Source: Spirodela intermedia
Taxonomy: Eukaryota > Streptophyta > Magnoliopsida > Alismatales > Araceae
DNA: 64,000 nucleotides
Direction of reading: 5' to 3'
Assembly: GCA_902729315.2 (NCBI GenBank)
Contig: LR746268.1
Location: 2,535,501-2,599,500 of the forward strand
Positions 1 to 15,540 of the stretch are shown here, one piece after another (the first letter of the stretch is position 1; each line of letters opens with the position of its first letter). Both the position numbers and the translations under genes were made by a program. Under the pieces are notes generated by a model. It saw nothing but the letters and a program-made list of their open reading frames with translations, had not been told where the DNA came from and searched no databases.

Positions 1-1
1 A

Positions 2-172
2 ACTACAAGCTTCATTGTAGTAAATCTCATCTTTCACAAATACACAAAACACATTGAAATTAATTGTCACACTATTCAGGACAAGGTTCTCAAGGGTATC
101 ATCATCACTCCACACATGTCATCAGCCAACCAACTGACCGACATCTTCACCAAGAGTCTTAGCAATGTTTGA
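2..172 (+). mobile_element. Ty1/copia RNase H C-terminal fragment
   Basis: One open frame from the window edge to TGA at 170-172 reads as the C-terminal end of a copia polyprotein: KHIEINCHTIQDKV near residues 13-26, then QLTDIFTKSL just before the stop. The H-I-E-x-x-C-H and Q-L-x-D-I-F-T-K signatures are typical of copia RNase H. The frame is intact here; the rest of the element lies outside the window. Confidence 0.85.
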
Positions 173-198
173 TCTATATGCTCTAATTTGATAGGGAG

Positions 199-300
199 TG
201 TTAGATATGGCATCAGCCCACTATGAATCTGGCCTAATAGAGCCCATTAAACTTTTGTACTCATCTTTCTTTTTCTTTTCTCTCGATTCTAAGGGTTTAT
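199..300 (+). mobile_element. Likely start of copia 3' LTR
   Basis: The copia stop is followed by a purine-rich run ending GATAGGGAG and then TGTTAG at 199. This is the usual arrangement of polypurine tract followed by an LTR beginning TG. The LTR end is not identifiable, because gypsy-like sequence starts within about 150 bases; the end given is nominal. Confidence 0.5.
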
Positions 301-339
301 GGTACTCTTCTCTTCACAAGAATATTTTCAAAACAAGAT

Positions 340-670
340 CCACATCAATAGAGAGGTTTTTTATGTTACTGTTAATGATGGCAATAGTTGCAAATATCTT
401 TTTCATTTACATCTTGAAAACTTAGGATTGAAGATTGAAAAACATCCTCCTACATACAAAATTAGGTCAATTAGGAATAATTTTGAAATAAATATTAGAC
501 AAAAATTATTTGATAAAGGTCTCAATTGGTAAAATATATTGTGATGAAATTGAATGTGATGTAGTTAATATGGATTATTGTCATATGATTTTAAAAATGT
601 ATTGTTAGTTTGATGTAGATGTTATGTATCATTTGAAATTTGTTCTATGCACTGTGAAGAAGAACAAGTT
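340..670 (+). mobile_element. Decayed Ty3/gypsy protease region
   Basis: Translating with one frame change gives NDGNSCKYL, then LGLKIEKHP, then a second stretch ECDVVNMDYCHMIL followed after a stop codon by FDVDVMYH. This follows the order seen in plant gypsy polyproteins: DSGSC-type retropepsin site, K-L-G-L, then CDVVPMDxCHxLLGRPW. Stops and a frameshift show it is dead. The adjoining copia end suggests nested insertions. Assignment is by recalled family pattern. Confidence 0.6.
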
Positions 671-3600
671 CTTAAAAATTGACTAAGAAGAGAGGGAAAG
701 AAAATATTATAATACTTGAAGAAAAGAAACTTTTCAAAAACTCAATAATAAATTAGAAAAGCATATTAGTGAGGAAAATAATGACAACATTGTAGAAAAT
801 ATTGGCGTTGTTATTTAACAAGTGCCAAATATTTTATTTGTGTAGAAAAACGTTGACTACATTCAAAGAGGTTATCACATTGGATTCACAACATTGAGAC
901 AAGAAAGAAGATAAAAACTCATATATGTCATATAAGACGTTGGTAGCAAAAGAGTTGAACATAGAGAGTCCAAATAAAGAGTTCCTTTTTATGAATGCAC
1001 AAATGAATTGTCTATTTGGCATCAATGTTGGTTCCATTTATTTCTCAAAATTTTTATTTAGAGAATGATTATATTGAGTTTAAGATAAATATACATGAAA
1101 GAGTAATAATGTTTTGTCAAATAAATGAAACTTCTTACATATCACCTTTATTATCTACTTTATCTAGTATAAGGGTGATATGCGTAAATATATATATTAC
1201 ACATTTTTTGTGTTTTCTTTTCATTATACATTCAGTTAGTGAGGAAGCCAATAACATATATACTCTATCTTAAAGAGGTTTTATAAATTGTATAGCAAAG
1301 TCAATAGGTTAAAGACTCAATATCAACAAGGTATGTATGCAAACGTCAATTGTTTTCAATTTAAGAAAACACAAAAATACTTCTTGAAGAAAAAATTGAA
1401 GATTTACAAAATTGACCCATATCAAAAGATATATCTCATTATTTGACAAGAGAAGAAGTAAATGGTTTTGCCACTTTTAAGCTATGTCATTGTGAAGCTA
1501 AGGATAATGTAGAAACACCATGCAATGTTATACATTTAATCTCAAAAGATACATTAATAGAGTTAGATTTATAATTAGAAATTGATAAATTATTGCACCA
1601 TTTCAATCAAGCCTTGGCAAGAAGGTTTTCACATTCAATTATCAGAAATTAATAGAAAATAATCCCAATATGAATGGTTTAGAGGAACAAGAAGCATAAA
1701 GATGCAAGTTGGGCTAATAAATAATTGACTTAGAATAAAACACATCCTAAAGGTATATTGAGAGCCTTTCTTAGATGAGTTTTAGTACTCTAATTTTTCT
1801 CAATTTTAAGTATGTCAAATTTTTTTAATGTACCAAAGTCAAAATTTCAGTTCCATCCAAACAAAACCTCCTAACTTTGGGACGTCATAATAGATACTCA
1901 ATCATTGAAAGTCCCTTATTCTAGCTTGAAGCATTGGATAAGTTTTATGAAATTAATCCCTTTTATGAGGTTCCTTACTCTTTGCAAATTGGCCACTAAT
2001 AGTTTCAACTAAATCTCATTATAACTATAGAAATGTTGATCTATGATAAATTTGTTAACATGTTAAAAATGTATTGCTTATAATAATCCCTTATGCTAAT
2101 CATCTATGCTTGAGTAAGAATATTGATGTGTCCCATGATATTGATGGAATAGAATGATTGTACTATATGCTTGGAGAGATATCTTCTAGAGCTTCACAAT
2201 GTTAGACTCATAAAAGCTTACAAAACCTTCTCACATGTGGCTTTTATGAATCTCATTTTCCATGGAAAATTTTCTTTTCTTTAATGCTTAAAAAATAGTT
2301 ATCTCTGTCACACTTTTTTGTTATTGTTCAACTTTAAAGTTTATAAATTTGTCACTACTAAATAAACTTGGTTTTGATAATGCTGTTGGATACTACACTC
2401 AAGCATATTTGTCTTTCTTATTGCCTCAAGATAAAGGCTCCAAGATGTATCAACATTGAATAAGGTCAAGAAGACTTGAAATAACAAGAAAAAGGTGAAT
2501 CTTACAGTAGTTGTAAACTAGTTGTTTGCTGTTGGAATTTCTATGGCACCACATGACACAGACGAGGGAGAATGAAATAATTCTGACTCTAGATTATATG
2601 GGCTATTTGTAATTAGAAGGTGAATGCATATTTTACTCACATGGTTTAGTATGTTATTCAATTTACGAAATTTACTCTATTCTTCAAAGACCACATCTTA
2701 AGATTCTACTAAATTATAGGTGAAATACACATTACATTAAGCCTTTGCTTACTTCCACTATATTTAACATCTCTAGTCAATTCATAATTTCTCTCTATAA
2801 TCATCTTCTAGATTCATGGAGACACGCTCATATCTTCAAGATTTATGACTCTAGAAGACTAAACTAAGGTTAATAACTCCTTGCTTCTAAATAAGGGGCT
2901 TAGGGGCCTTGAGTAGAGAGTGCTACTGATCTACTCAATTGAACAATTACTATTCAAAATAGATCAATAATCTTAACAAGTTACCATTCATATTGTGTTT
3001 AACTCTAAGCTTTATGGAGGCTTGATTCCTCTAGTTTATAATGATGTAAATGCTTTTATGAACCCGTATATGAAGAATTCTCGATATGATTCCTTGGATG
3101 AAGAATTCTTATTGTGACTCATTGGAGGAAGAAGTTTGATGAGGAAGTTTTGTGTTTTGAATATTTTTCTTTCTTTTACGTTCTTATAGTACTAATTGAA
3201 ATGGCCTTTAAATGTGAAACATATTGAATTCTCAATTGGACACCTGTAGTAGTTGAATAACAACTTGCCTTGGGTCTTATCTATACAAGAAATCTAAACT
3301 CTATAAAGATTCTTTACTCTTATAAAAAATATAATTAATCAAAATGTCATAATTTTGTCATGACATTTTTAAATAGTATTCATCCTTCAATTATCTTTTG
3401 AATGGGAATAAATATCTTAGCTTGTCATAATGACAAATAATTAGAACTCTATATTTTGTCACATGAAAACAGCTTAAACTCCTAAAGTCAGCAGTTGGGT
3501 ATTCATAATTAGCCATTGAAAGTTTTTCTTATGTTATTTCATATTAACAAACATGAAAATTATCAGTAGTGTTCATTGTTATAAACTTCAAAATATGAAA

Positions 3601-4510
3601 GATCCCAAAATAGGGTGTTGAGGAAACTTTTCATAACATGCTTTCAAATTTTGACTTGTATTAGCTTAGGTTGTAGTGCTCTTAATGAAAAATAATTAAA
3701 TTCTTTCGAATTATATGGAAAGGAACAAATGGAACACGTTGGATTTCCGTGCTTGATGTATTAAATAAACTTTATTAAATCCCATATAATTTTTCAGAAT
3801 TAAAATTAATATTATGTCCCAATCATGTATTAAAACAATTAACTCGACTAATAAGCTCATTATTACCAAATTATCATTAAAATAATATTTTTAGGTAATA
3901 TTTTGCATAGTTGTGATATGATCATCGCTCTATTGGAATATTGTAATGAGTTGTAAGGATATTTACTAGTAACTTCATAAAAACCTTAGAGGTATAATAG
4001 GTTAAAGATTTAACAAATTACTAAAAAGCTTCATCATCATAGTGTATGATATTTCTTGGGCTCTTAGTAGCAGCAAGATATCAAGAGGCCTGTGAATTCA
4101 CTATTCTTTGTTAGAACTTCTTGAATCTCTAGTCAATACTATACCATGTGATAATCAGCAATACTATCACGTGAGAAATTCATAGTGGTTTGGTCTTGTT
4201 GTATTACTTGGGCTCCACTAATTTCTTAGTTTTTTACATAGTGAATTTCATGCGTCAACCACCATTCCACTAGATTTGACAACTCCTGCCAACTCAATGT
4301 CATACTGTCGAATTTTCTTGCAAAATTGAATAAGTTACTTCATTATTTTTAGCTTTTTGGTTCTAAAGTAGCTACAACTTAAATAACGAATGCCACAGTG
4401 AGAAATACCCAAGCTAAAGATAATTTGGTTGCAATATAGGTTCAGGTTGAGAATCTTGACTTGTAGAGAAGACATTTGTGCTCAGTTTATTTTCACACAA
4501 TTATGATTTA
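671..4510. other. AT-rich region, no supported gene
   Basis: No frame is long or conserved enough to call. Short open stretches (for example 1016-1273 and around 1400-1560) look like broken coding relics, probably of transposon origin, but I cannot name a family. A TGTTGGATAC string near 2383 resembles an LTR start, without a matching end. Confidence 0.5.
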
Positions 4511-4626
4511 ATCTTGATCAGAACTGGGCAATGGTAGTGATGATTCTTTGTTCTCCTCTTTTGCTTACATATCAAATAGAATTGAGTGGCATGAATGATA
4601 GCGCCCTTGTTTTCTATTTCAATATT

Positions 4627-5095
4627 GATCAAAGGTGAGTGACACAGAGAATGGTTGACCTATTTATCATTCATTTCTTATTCTTGTTCTTTTTTTTCTG
4701 TATGATCAGTGGTGAGGGGTGTGGAGGATGGTTTATCCTCTAGATCTTTCTTTGTTCCTTGTTATTTTCTTCTTTCCTTGCAATCAGAGGTGATGGACAT
4801 GGAGAATGGTTGATCCTCACGATATTTCTTTGTTCCTTCTTGTTCTCTTCTTTCCTTGCAATCAGAGGTGAGGGGCATGGAGAATGATTGATCATCTTGA
4901 TCTTTCTCCTCCTTGTTCTGTTATTTCCTTACAATCAGATGTGAGGGTTGTGGAGAATGGTTGATGTTCTTGATCTGTCCTTGCTTCTTCTTGTTCGCTC
5001 CTTTCCTTTCGATTAAAGTTGAGGGGCATCGAGAAAAGATTGATACTCTTGATCTTTAATTGCTTCTTCTCGTTCTATTTCTTCTGCACAATCAG
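4627..5095. repeat. 78-bp minisatellite, six units plus a partial
   Basis: Units begin with (G/A)ATCAG-like starts at about 4627, 4704, 4782, 4860, 4933, 5011 and a partial at 5090, giving periods of 77, 78, 78, 73, 78 and 79. A typical unit runs AATCAGAGGTGAGG, GGAGAATGGTTGAT, then a T-rich half with TTCTTGTTCTCTTC. The units have diverged by point changes and small indels. Weaker related sequence may extend left to about 4510. Confidence 0.8.
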
Positions 5096-5224
5096 CCGAC
5101 AAAGTCATAACAGACTGGGTTAGGGTTAGACTCTGGTTTTTATAATTTCGCTGGTTATTTGGCCATGAAATGGGCGAAAAATAAAACAGACGGTTCATGC
5201 TCCAGTTTGTTTAAGTTTTATATC

Positions 5225-5355
5225 CTGTTTTAAAGGAATCCATTCTGGTTAGGTTTCGAATATGGTTTTAAAGAGAACCATTGTTTAGATTTTAGGTATA
5301 GCTGTAAAGAGATTCGTTATAATTTGGATTCAGTTTTGAAAGAGATTATATTCGC
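5225..5355. repeat. Degenerate ~36-bp tandem repeat, four units
   Basis: Motifs of the type GTTTTAAAGAG recur at about 5227, 5265, 5301 and 5333, each followed by an ATTC/ACCATT and TTTRG stretch. Spacing is roughly 33-38 bases. The array is heavily diverged and lies between the 78-bp minisatellite and the plastid insertion. Confidence 0.5.
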
Positions 5356-5699
5356 TATAAATAAAGGCCCACTAACCAGATCCATTAGGCTCTTTAAATT
5401 CGAGCCCATTAGCCTGATCTATTATTCCTCCTCTTTTAACCTGAATTAAATCAAGTAAAATTCAATGGTATTCCGCATTATTATCTAGTAAATATTAATC
5501 AAATCTAAGCACCAAAGATTTAATCATATTGGATCATCCATGAATACTTCGGATCACATTTATGCATTTCATAATATTGGAAATAACTTAATTATTCTTT
5601 ATGTGTCATGATCATCATTGAAACAGACAAATCATAAAATTTTTAACTAAATTTTTTATCATCAATGAAAAGTGAGAGATTAGGAAAAAAAATTCTCCT

Positions 5700-5990
5700 A
5701 CTCTTGTTTTAACAGGTAGAAAATATAAGTACAATTCCATAGAAAGACATTACAATCCCTTTTGGAAAAAAAGATATTTGCTGAGATGGAAATACAGATC
5801 AGATTCCTACCAAGATAACTGGAAGTTCCAACGACTAAGAATCCTAGTGAACCTAAAAAAACGATACAGGCCCAGACCACATACTTTCTCATGATAAGAA
5901 TTGAACCTTGAGGAGTTTGTAAATAAAACAATGTTAAAAAAAATAAAAATTGTGAAAAAAAATATAATACACCACCTGAATAAACCAAAG
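5700..5990 (-). pseudogene. ycf4: Plastid ycf4 fragment in nuclear DNA (NUPT)
   Basis: On the minus strand the frame reads [20 protein letters not shown] followed by LGRNLI. This is the first membrane segment of Ycf4, the photosystem I assembly protein encoded in chloroplast DNA. Just after it a frameshift is needed: the other frame continues with [20 protein letters not shown], again Ycf4-like, but with a TGA codon ahead of it. N-terminal homology fades before the WAC motif. The copy is therefore broken, and the flanks are not recognisably plastid, so this is an old nuclear insertion rather than organelle DNA. Confidence 0.8.
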
Positions 5991-8650
5991 GTTCTTATGG
6001 TTCATTTCATAAGTACTCCCTTAGGTATGCATTTTCTTGGTTTTTAATAGCCATTTGGCATTTGAAGTAAACTAGGCGTTATTGATTGTCATGTGTGCCT
6101 GTGGCATACATCCACTCTTTCTTCTACAAGTATGACTGAGTTTCAACCCTTACGTTTTTGTTATCTTGTTGGAGTAATGATACTTTTATAGAACATTCCA
6201 ACCCTTTTCATTCTCTACATTGGCCAATATCTTCTATCGACAACAATGTTTTGATAATTGGGTTTTGGGTGATACCATTTATAAATCAACACTATAATCA
6301 TTTTCTCTTTTGATTCCTAAAAAATAATGTTTTTGTACCTGATTTCAAACCTTTTTGGACTTGCATACATTTTTAAGTGTTTTCTATTAAGGATGCAAAC
6401 ATATTTTTTTATTCTTCTCAACACTTAAAAACTTAAGAAAATCATTAGTGAAATATCAAAATCAGGATTAACAACAATTTGAAAATGATTCTAAACATAC
6501 TTGGTTCTCATTTATATGATTCATATTTTATTATATTTGAAATATTTTATAATGAGATTTTTCAAAAGGTTAAATGCCTAAAGTACTTGGTCAACTAGTT
6601 GGGACCATCTTTGGATTTCAATGCTTGAAAATTTCATCATAATATTCGAGTCATTGTTCATGGTAACTTGGTACATGGTACAATAATGGAGGTGATACTA
6701 TTGAGGTCTGTCACACATGGTAGAATAATGAAACTAATACGTAATACTACTTTAAGAAACTTTATAAGCATCATTTAGGAAAAAAGAAACCTCAGAACAT
6801 TGTAAAGTAAGGTGTCGAAAGCTACCACAATGATATGATAATCAAAGTTCACAGGCCACTATGGAGTGAAGGTTAGGTGGGTGCTTCAATTGTGCAAGAT
6901 TGTGTAGATGGAAAGGATGATGTGACTAGTGGAAGTGGAAGATATCATTGTCACAAAGAAAGTAGTGTTGGCATTAGAAAGAACTATGGGGCAAAGTGTC
7001 CATTTAGATGCCAATTTTTACTTCAGTTTTTTTGGCTAGACAACATCAAATTATATCCCTAAAGATCAATTTTGTTACCTCATTTTTTATATTTTTTAGT
7101 TCAAAAAAGATAACTTATATCATAATATTTATTGAAAAATCAAAAATAAAAATAAAATAAAGGCCTGAAATTAAAATCAATATAAATATTGCATTATGTG
7201 TAAGATCAAGTTGAGTTTATTATAAATTTAAATTAAATTAAAACCTTTGTGGCCCAAAAATGCCTTGAAGTTCACGCTTGTGAGTTGGAGAGTTCAGGAG
7301 TTTCCAAAAAGAAATAAATTATAAAGTATGGTGTTTTATATGCATCTTATATGTTGAGATGGTACCAAGAACCCCAAATAGGATCATTGCTCCTTAGTGA
7401 AAATTTTAATGTGATGCATTTTGATCAATTAAAACAGTCCTATAGATCAGTTGCAAACCCATGCACTGAATTTCTCAACCCTTGTGACTTCCATAATCTT
7501 GCTGAGATGAAAACCTACTAATTGGAACCTTCTTTCAATATTTTTAAAAATATTCCATCTCTACAGTTTATCTATGAGTGTAAAGATTGTATGTTGGTTG
7601 AACATTGGAATTAGCTATTATTTTCTATCTTTTCATTATTTTCGTGTTTTTATTCTTTTCTTCCTCGTTTTTCACATGCATTAATGGGAAATAGATTTAG
7701 CATAGTTTCAACCCTCAATAAGATATTTAAAAACCAATGTGATATTTACCTTCTTCATGTAAATTTATGTATTTAATATGATAATTTTATACTCATAAAA
7801 TATAACAGCCTTTATCTTTGAGACTTAGGTGTACAAGAGTGAGCAGTTGAAGGGTGAAGGTATGCAAGTGTCCCAACCAATTTATTTTTTTGTGAATTGT
7901 GTTGCATCGCAGTCATACTAGGATGAAAAATATTCCAAACTGCCTCCATTTTGGACATAGAGATATGATGCTATCTTATGTAAACTTTCCAAAATGTGAC
8001 ACTTAGAATAATTATAAGCTAGTTGACAGTCTTCAAGTCATTGTAAATTCTAAGCTAGTTGACATTCTTCAAATTATTGTACTTTACAACTTTAGTCCAT
8101 AGATGATTTAATCAGACTCAAAAGTTACAGTATGTATTTTACAAGTATTCTCAAAATATGCCTTAGATTATGCTGCCCTAATGTAAAAACCATTTTAGTT
8201 TCATTGAAGGTCCTAGCCTCCCCACAGTGCGTGTCACATATATCGTGATGGTGCCGAGATGGGACTTTTAAAAATTTTTGAATACTTTGTGAAAATCAAC
8301 TGAGATTCATTAGGAGTTAGTCAACAATGTTTGATCATGTACAATTTTTGAATGTATATGTATTTTTGGTATTTATGGATTCCTCACAAGTCTGCTCTTG
8401 CCTTACGGTGCTGTCTCAGTGGCTAAGATTAACTTCTGCCGGTTGACGGAGACTGCTCTCGCCTCCATAATTGTCTTGTGCGACAGCATGAGAAAAATCG
8501 TTCAAGAGGCAGTGGGACAGAATAGGCACATAAATTAAAGTGAATATCTAAAACTAACTTCCTCATCAAACTTACTAAATCCTACAACAATCTTGTTATG
8601 ATGCTTAGTAACATCTCAATAGAGATCCATCATTTTGATAAGGTTTTGTT
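5991..8650. other. AT-rich region, no supported gene
   Basis: No coding frame or RNA gene is recognisable. The stretch contains a 36-bp direct duplication at 8015-8086 and scattered A/T runs. The final 250 bases rise in GC towards the next gene. Confidence 0.5.
8015..8086. repeat. 36-bp tandem duplication
   Basis: TAAGCTAGTTGAC begins at 8015 and again at 8051. Each copy continues with a CTTCAA and ATTGTA stretch. The two copies are adjacent and about 80 percent alike by eye. Confidence 0.6.
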
Positions 8651-8715
8651 TATTTGGATTTAAAATACATTGGTAAGCACACCCTTGTCTCTTCAAGGAC
8701 TCGAGGACAGTATCA

Positions 8716-8724
8716 ACACGTGTC
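8716..8724. promoter_or_regulatory. ABRE/G-box ahead of the JINGUBANG-like gene
   Basis: ACACGTGTC is a perfect G-box with an ABRE-type flank, about 50 bases upstream of the TATA box. Such sites bind bZIP or bHLH factors. Function is inferred from the motif alone. Confidence 0.5.
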
Positions 8725-8766
8725 AGGCTGGCTTCTCCGCGTCTCAACATTCCCTTCCTCCCCTCA

Positions 8767-8772
8767 TATAAA
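8767..8772 (+). promoter_or_regulatory. TATA box of the JINGUBANG-like gene
   Basis: TATAAA lies 64 bases upstream of the main ATG, which would leave a leader of only about 35 bases if transcription starts near 8800. Confidence 0.6.
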
Positions 8773-8827
8773 CACTCTTAAAGCTTCGTTCTCCGATCCA
8801 GTAAAGGCTAAACAGGAAGGGCCTTCA

Positions 8828-8836
8828 ATGGCGTGA
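8828..8836 (+). promoter_or_regulatory. Two-codon uORF overlapping the main start
   Basis: ATGGCGTGATG contains a minimal ATG GCG TGA frame whose final A is the first base of the next ATG. The upstream ATG has the plant-favoured +4/+5 bases GC. Ribosomes would have to leak past it or restart. Confidence 0.6.
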
Positions 8837-10002
8837 TGACCCCCCCGCCCTCCACCAGCTCCTGGTCTTCAGCCCTTCTCCCCTCCGCTGACTCCAGCCT
8901 CCAACCATCCACCTCCAAATCCGCCGCCGCTCTCCACGGCGACGCACCCTTCCGGACATTGTCGGTCTCTTCTTCTTCCTCCCCATCAACCTCTCTTGCT
9001 ATTTCTCCAACAGGAACCCTCCTCTATTCCGCTTCCCACTCGGGCATCGCCGTCTATGATATTCCCTCCCTGCGTCAAATGGGCACCTTCCGGCCAGCCG
9101 CCGCCGGTGCTGTAAGGGCGATCGCGTTCTCCTCAGACGGCCTCGTTTTCACAGCCCACCAGGACTCGAAGATCCGAGTTTGGAGAAGCGAGTCCGCCGG
9201 AAGGCGCCACCGCCAAATGGCTTCACTCCCCACAATGGGGGACTGGTTGCGCCGCTTCGCCCTCCCCAGCAACTACGTCGCCGTCAGGCGCCACCGGAAG
9301 CGGCTGTGGATAGAGCACGTTGACGCCGTCACTGGCCTCGCCGTGAGCGGCGGCCTCCTCTTCTCCATCTCCTGGGATAAGACCCTCAAGGTCTGGCAAG
9401 CTGCCGACTTTCGCTGCCTCCAGTCGCTTCCAGCCCACGACGATGCAGTAAACGCCATCGCCGTTGCCGGCGACGGCACCGTCTACACCGGATCAGCCGA
9501 CGGCCGGATCCGCGTCTGGCGGCGAACCCAAGTGCCGGAACCTCGCCGTCGCCGCCGTGATGAGGCATACGCCCACGTGGCGACCCTGGAGAAGCACAAC
9601 TCGGCCGTTAACGCGTTGGTGCTTTCCCCAGATGGGCGGGTACTTTGCTCGGGGGCCAGCGACCGGGCCATTCTTATCTGGGAGAAGGAGGAGACCGCCG
9701 GGGATATGTCGGCGGCAGGAGCCATCAATGGACACCAGAAGGCCATCATGTGCCTTGCATACATCGGGCCCCTGCTTGTGAGCGGGTCAACGGACAGGAC
9801 CGTTAGGGTATGGCGGCGGAAAGCCGGCGGGGATTTCTCCTGCGTGTCGGTGCTGGCGGGGCACGCAGGCGGCGTGAGGACGGTGGCGGCATGCCGGGTC
9901 GCTAAAACCGAGTCCGAGTCGGGAGAGGACGAGTACCGAGTCTTTAGCGGGAGCTCGGACGGGGAGGTGAGGGTGTGGCAGGTCAGGGTTGGTCCTCTCT
10001 AA
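8836..10002 (+). CDS. JGB: JINGUBANG-like WD40 repeat protein
   Basis: Intronless frame of 388 residues, close to the length of Arabidopsis JINGUBANG. The N-terminus is Ser/Pro-rich and disordered. Seven WD repeats follow, ending near IAVYD (~72), KIRVWR (~110), TLKVWQ (~186), RIRVWR (~227), AILIWE (~283), TVRVWR (~325) and EVRVWQ (~383). The family-specific insert between blades 2 and 3 is present: NYVAVRRHRKRLWIEHVDAV. JINGUBANG proteins are scaffolds; the Arabidopsis member restrains pollen germination and acts with TCP4 in jasmonate control. The ATG at 8836 was chosen because an in-frame TAA lies at 8809-8811; a GTG codon precedes it. Third positions are strongly GC-biased, unlike the flanks. 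Whether this is the JGB orthologue or a paralogue in the same family cannot be decided here. Confidence 0.88.
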   Translation: MTPPPSTSSWSSALLPSADSSLQPSTSKSAAALHGDAPFRTLSVSSSSSPSTSLAISPTGTLLYSASHSGIAVYDIPSLRQMGTFRPAAAGAVRAIAFSSDGLVFTAHQDSKIRVWRSESAGRRHRQMASLPTMGDWLRRFALPSNYVAVRRHRKRLWIEHVDAVTGLAVSGGLLFSISWDKTLKVWQAADFRCLQSLPAHDDAVNAIAVAGDGTVYTGSADGRIRVWRRTQVPEPRRRRRDEAYAHVATLEKHNSAVNALVLSPDGRVLCSGASDRAILIWEKEETAGDMSAAGAINGHQKAIMCLAYIGPLLVSGSTDRTVRVWRRKAGGDFSCVSVLAGHAGGVRTVAACRVAKTESESGEDEYRVFSGSSDGEVRVWQVRVGPL

Positions 10003-11400
10003 CCGCATCATGGCAGGCTTGGCCCCCTTGCGGTCATCACAAGCTGCTTAAGGTATATTCGGTCTACACTATTCCTGGATGATTGAATACCTGATGGTAA
10101 TTTATGAACGTAACATTGGGCATGATTTATTTTTGAGGAAAATAGTGGAATATTTGTTATAACCTACAATAATGACGAAGTAGGCCTAGATTATTACTTA
10201 ATTGTCCTGAGGAGTGTGGAATTGATCAACCCTATGATACTCAGTCATGGGTTGATCAATAGCATATTGAGGAAACAATATGAGTTATGGTCAATATTCA
10301 GTTTGTCTCTCAGAATTGATTAACATCCATTATATTTTATGATAATGAGTATTATTTCGTAATTCAGAAAAAATAAAACCACTTTTTCCCATAAATAAAA
10401 TCGTCCTATAACAATGAGATATGACATTGGATGATTGTTAGTATCCTATCAGATGGAAGGACATTTATTTCCAAAACCGAGGAAGAGTACTTGTAATGAT
10501 GGCAATGTGCCTAGAAATTTCTTGACACCAATTATTGGTTCCATCTTAGAGAATATAGATCTAACTTTAATAGTTGCATCACTAGTCAATGTCTTGAGAG
10601 CCTTAACTATTTCCTCTATTCATTAATCTCTAATAAACAGATCTTGATGAGTATATAAACCGATCCTTGTTCATGTGTGATGTTAACATTTGTTATATAT
10701 CATGAAATAACATTTCACTCATGTGGAAGGAGAGTTAAAAACACTTTTCAATCAGGGACATATGCCTCAAATGTCAAGATGATACTTAACCATACATAGT
10801 AAAACACCATTTTTCATTAGTTGCTTAAAATAGAAATATTGTGATAAAAATAAACATTAATATAAGAAAATAAATATTTGTACTAACTATGTTTGAGCCT
10901 GAGTTAGAAAAGTTGGGTGATAGTCGTGTGAAAATGTCTATAAATGGTGACATCCTCTATACTGAAAGATATATTTGAAGAGATACTTGTAGATGCAAAC
11001 ATTATTAAGCTGTTGTGTAAGTAAATGACGATGCTTTTATGCTTTAACCATACTTCAATGCTTTATTTATTGTGTGAATTCAAAGTAGTTTGGTGTCATA
11101 TATATATTACAATGATCATTTTAGGTTCTCATAGGTTTAGTGAAATAATATTTTGTGTTATTTTCCTTGACCAAAAACCGTCCATCATTAACTATTTCGT
11201 GTAATGTGAGATGTTGAAGCCAAGGAATACAAGTAGTATTACACCAAAATTCTTGATTGGGGTAAAGTTTCCAATAATCTCAACCATAAATGAAAGATGA
11301 CATTAAACAGAAATCTTTTTGGTCGTTTATTGAGACTCATTAGTCTCTTTCAAGCATTACTATAACTGATCAGTAACTCTTGGTTGGGTGAGTTAGGGAG
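10003..11400. other. 3' flank and AT-rich spacer
   Basis: The first few hundred bases should hold the 3' UTR of the WD40 gene; an AATAAA-like string occurs near 10370. Nothing else is recognisable. Confidence 0.5.
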
Positions 11401-11404
11401 CACT

Positions 11405-15540
<4,136 letters not shown>

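Noticed and set aside
4627-5095. Regular repeats considered as a CRISPR-like array
   Set aside because: Whole units repeat, with no unique spacers, and the DNA is plant nuclear.
9223-9764. Several 60-105 codon frames inside the WD40 gene, both strands
   Set aside because: Shadows of a GC-rich coding sequence; the WD40 frame explains the region.
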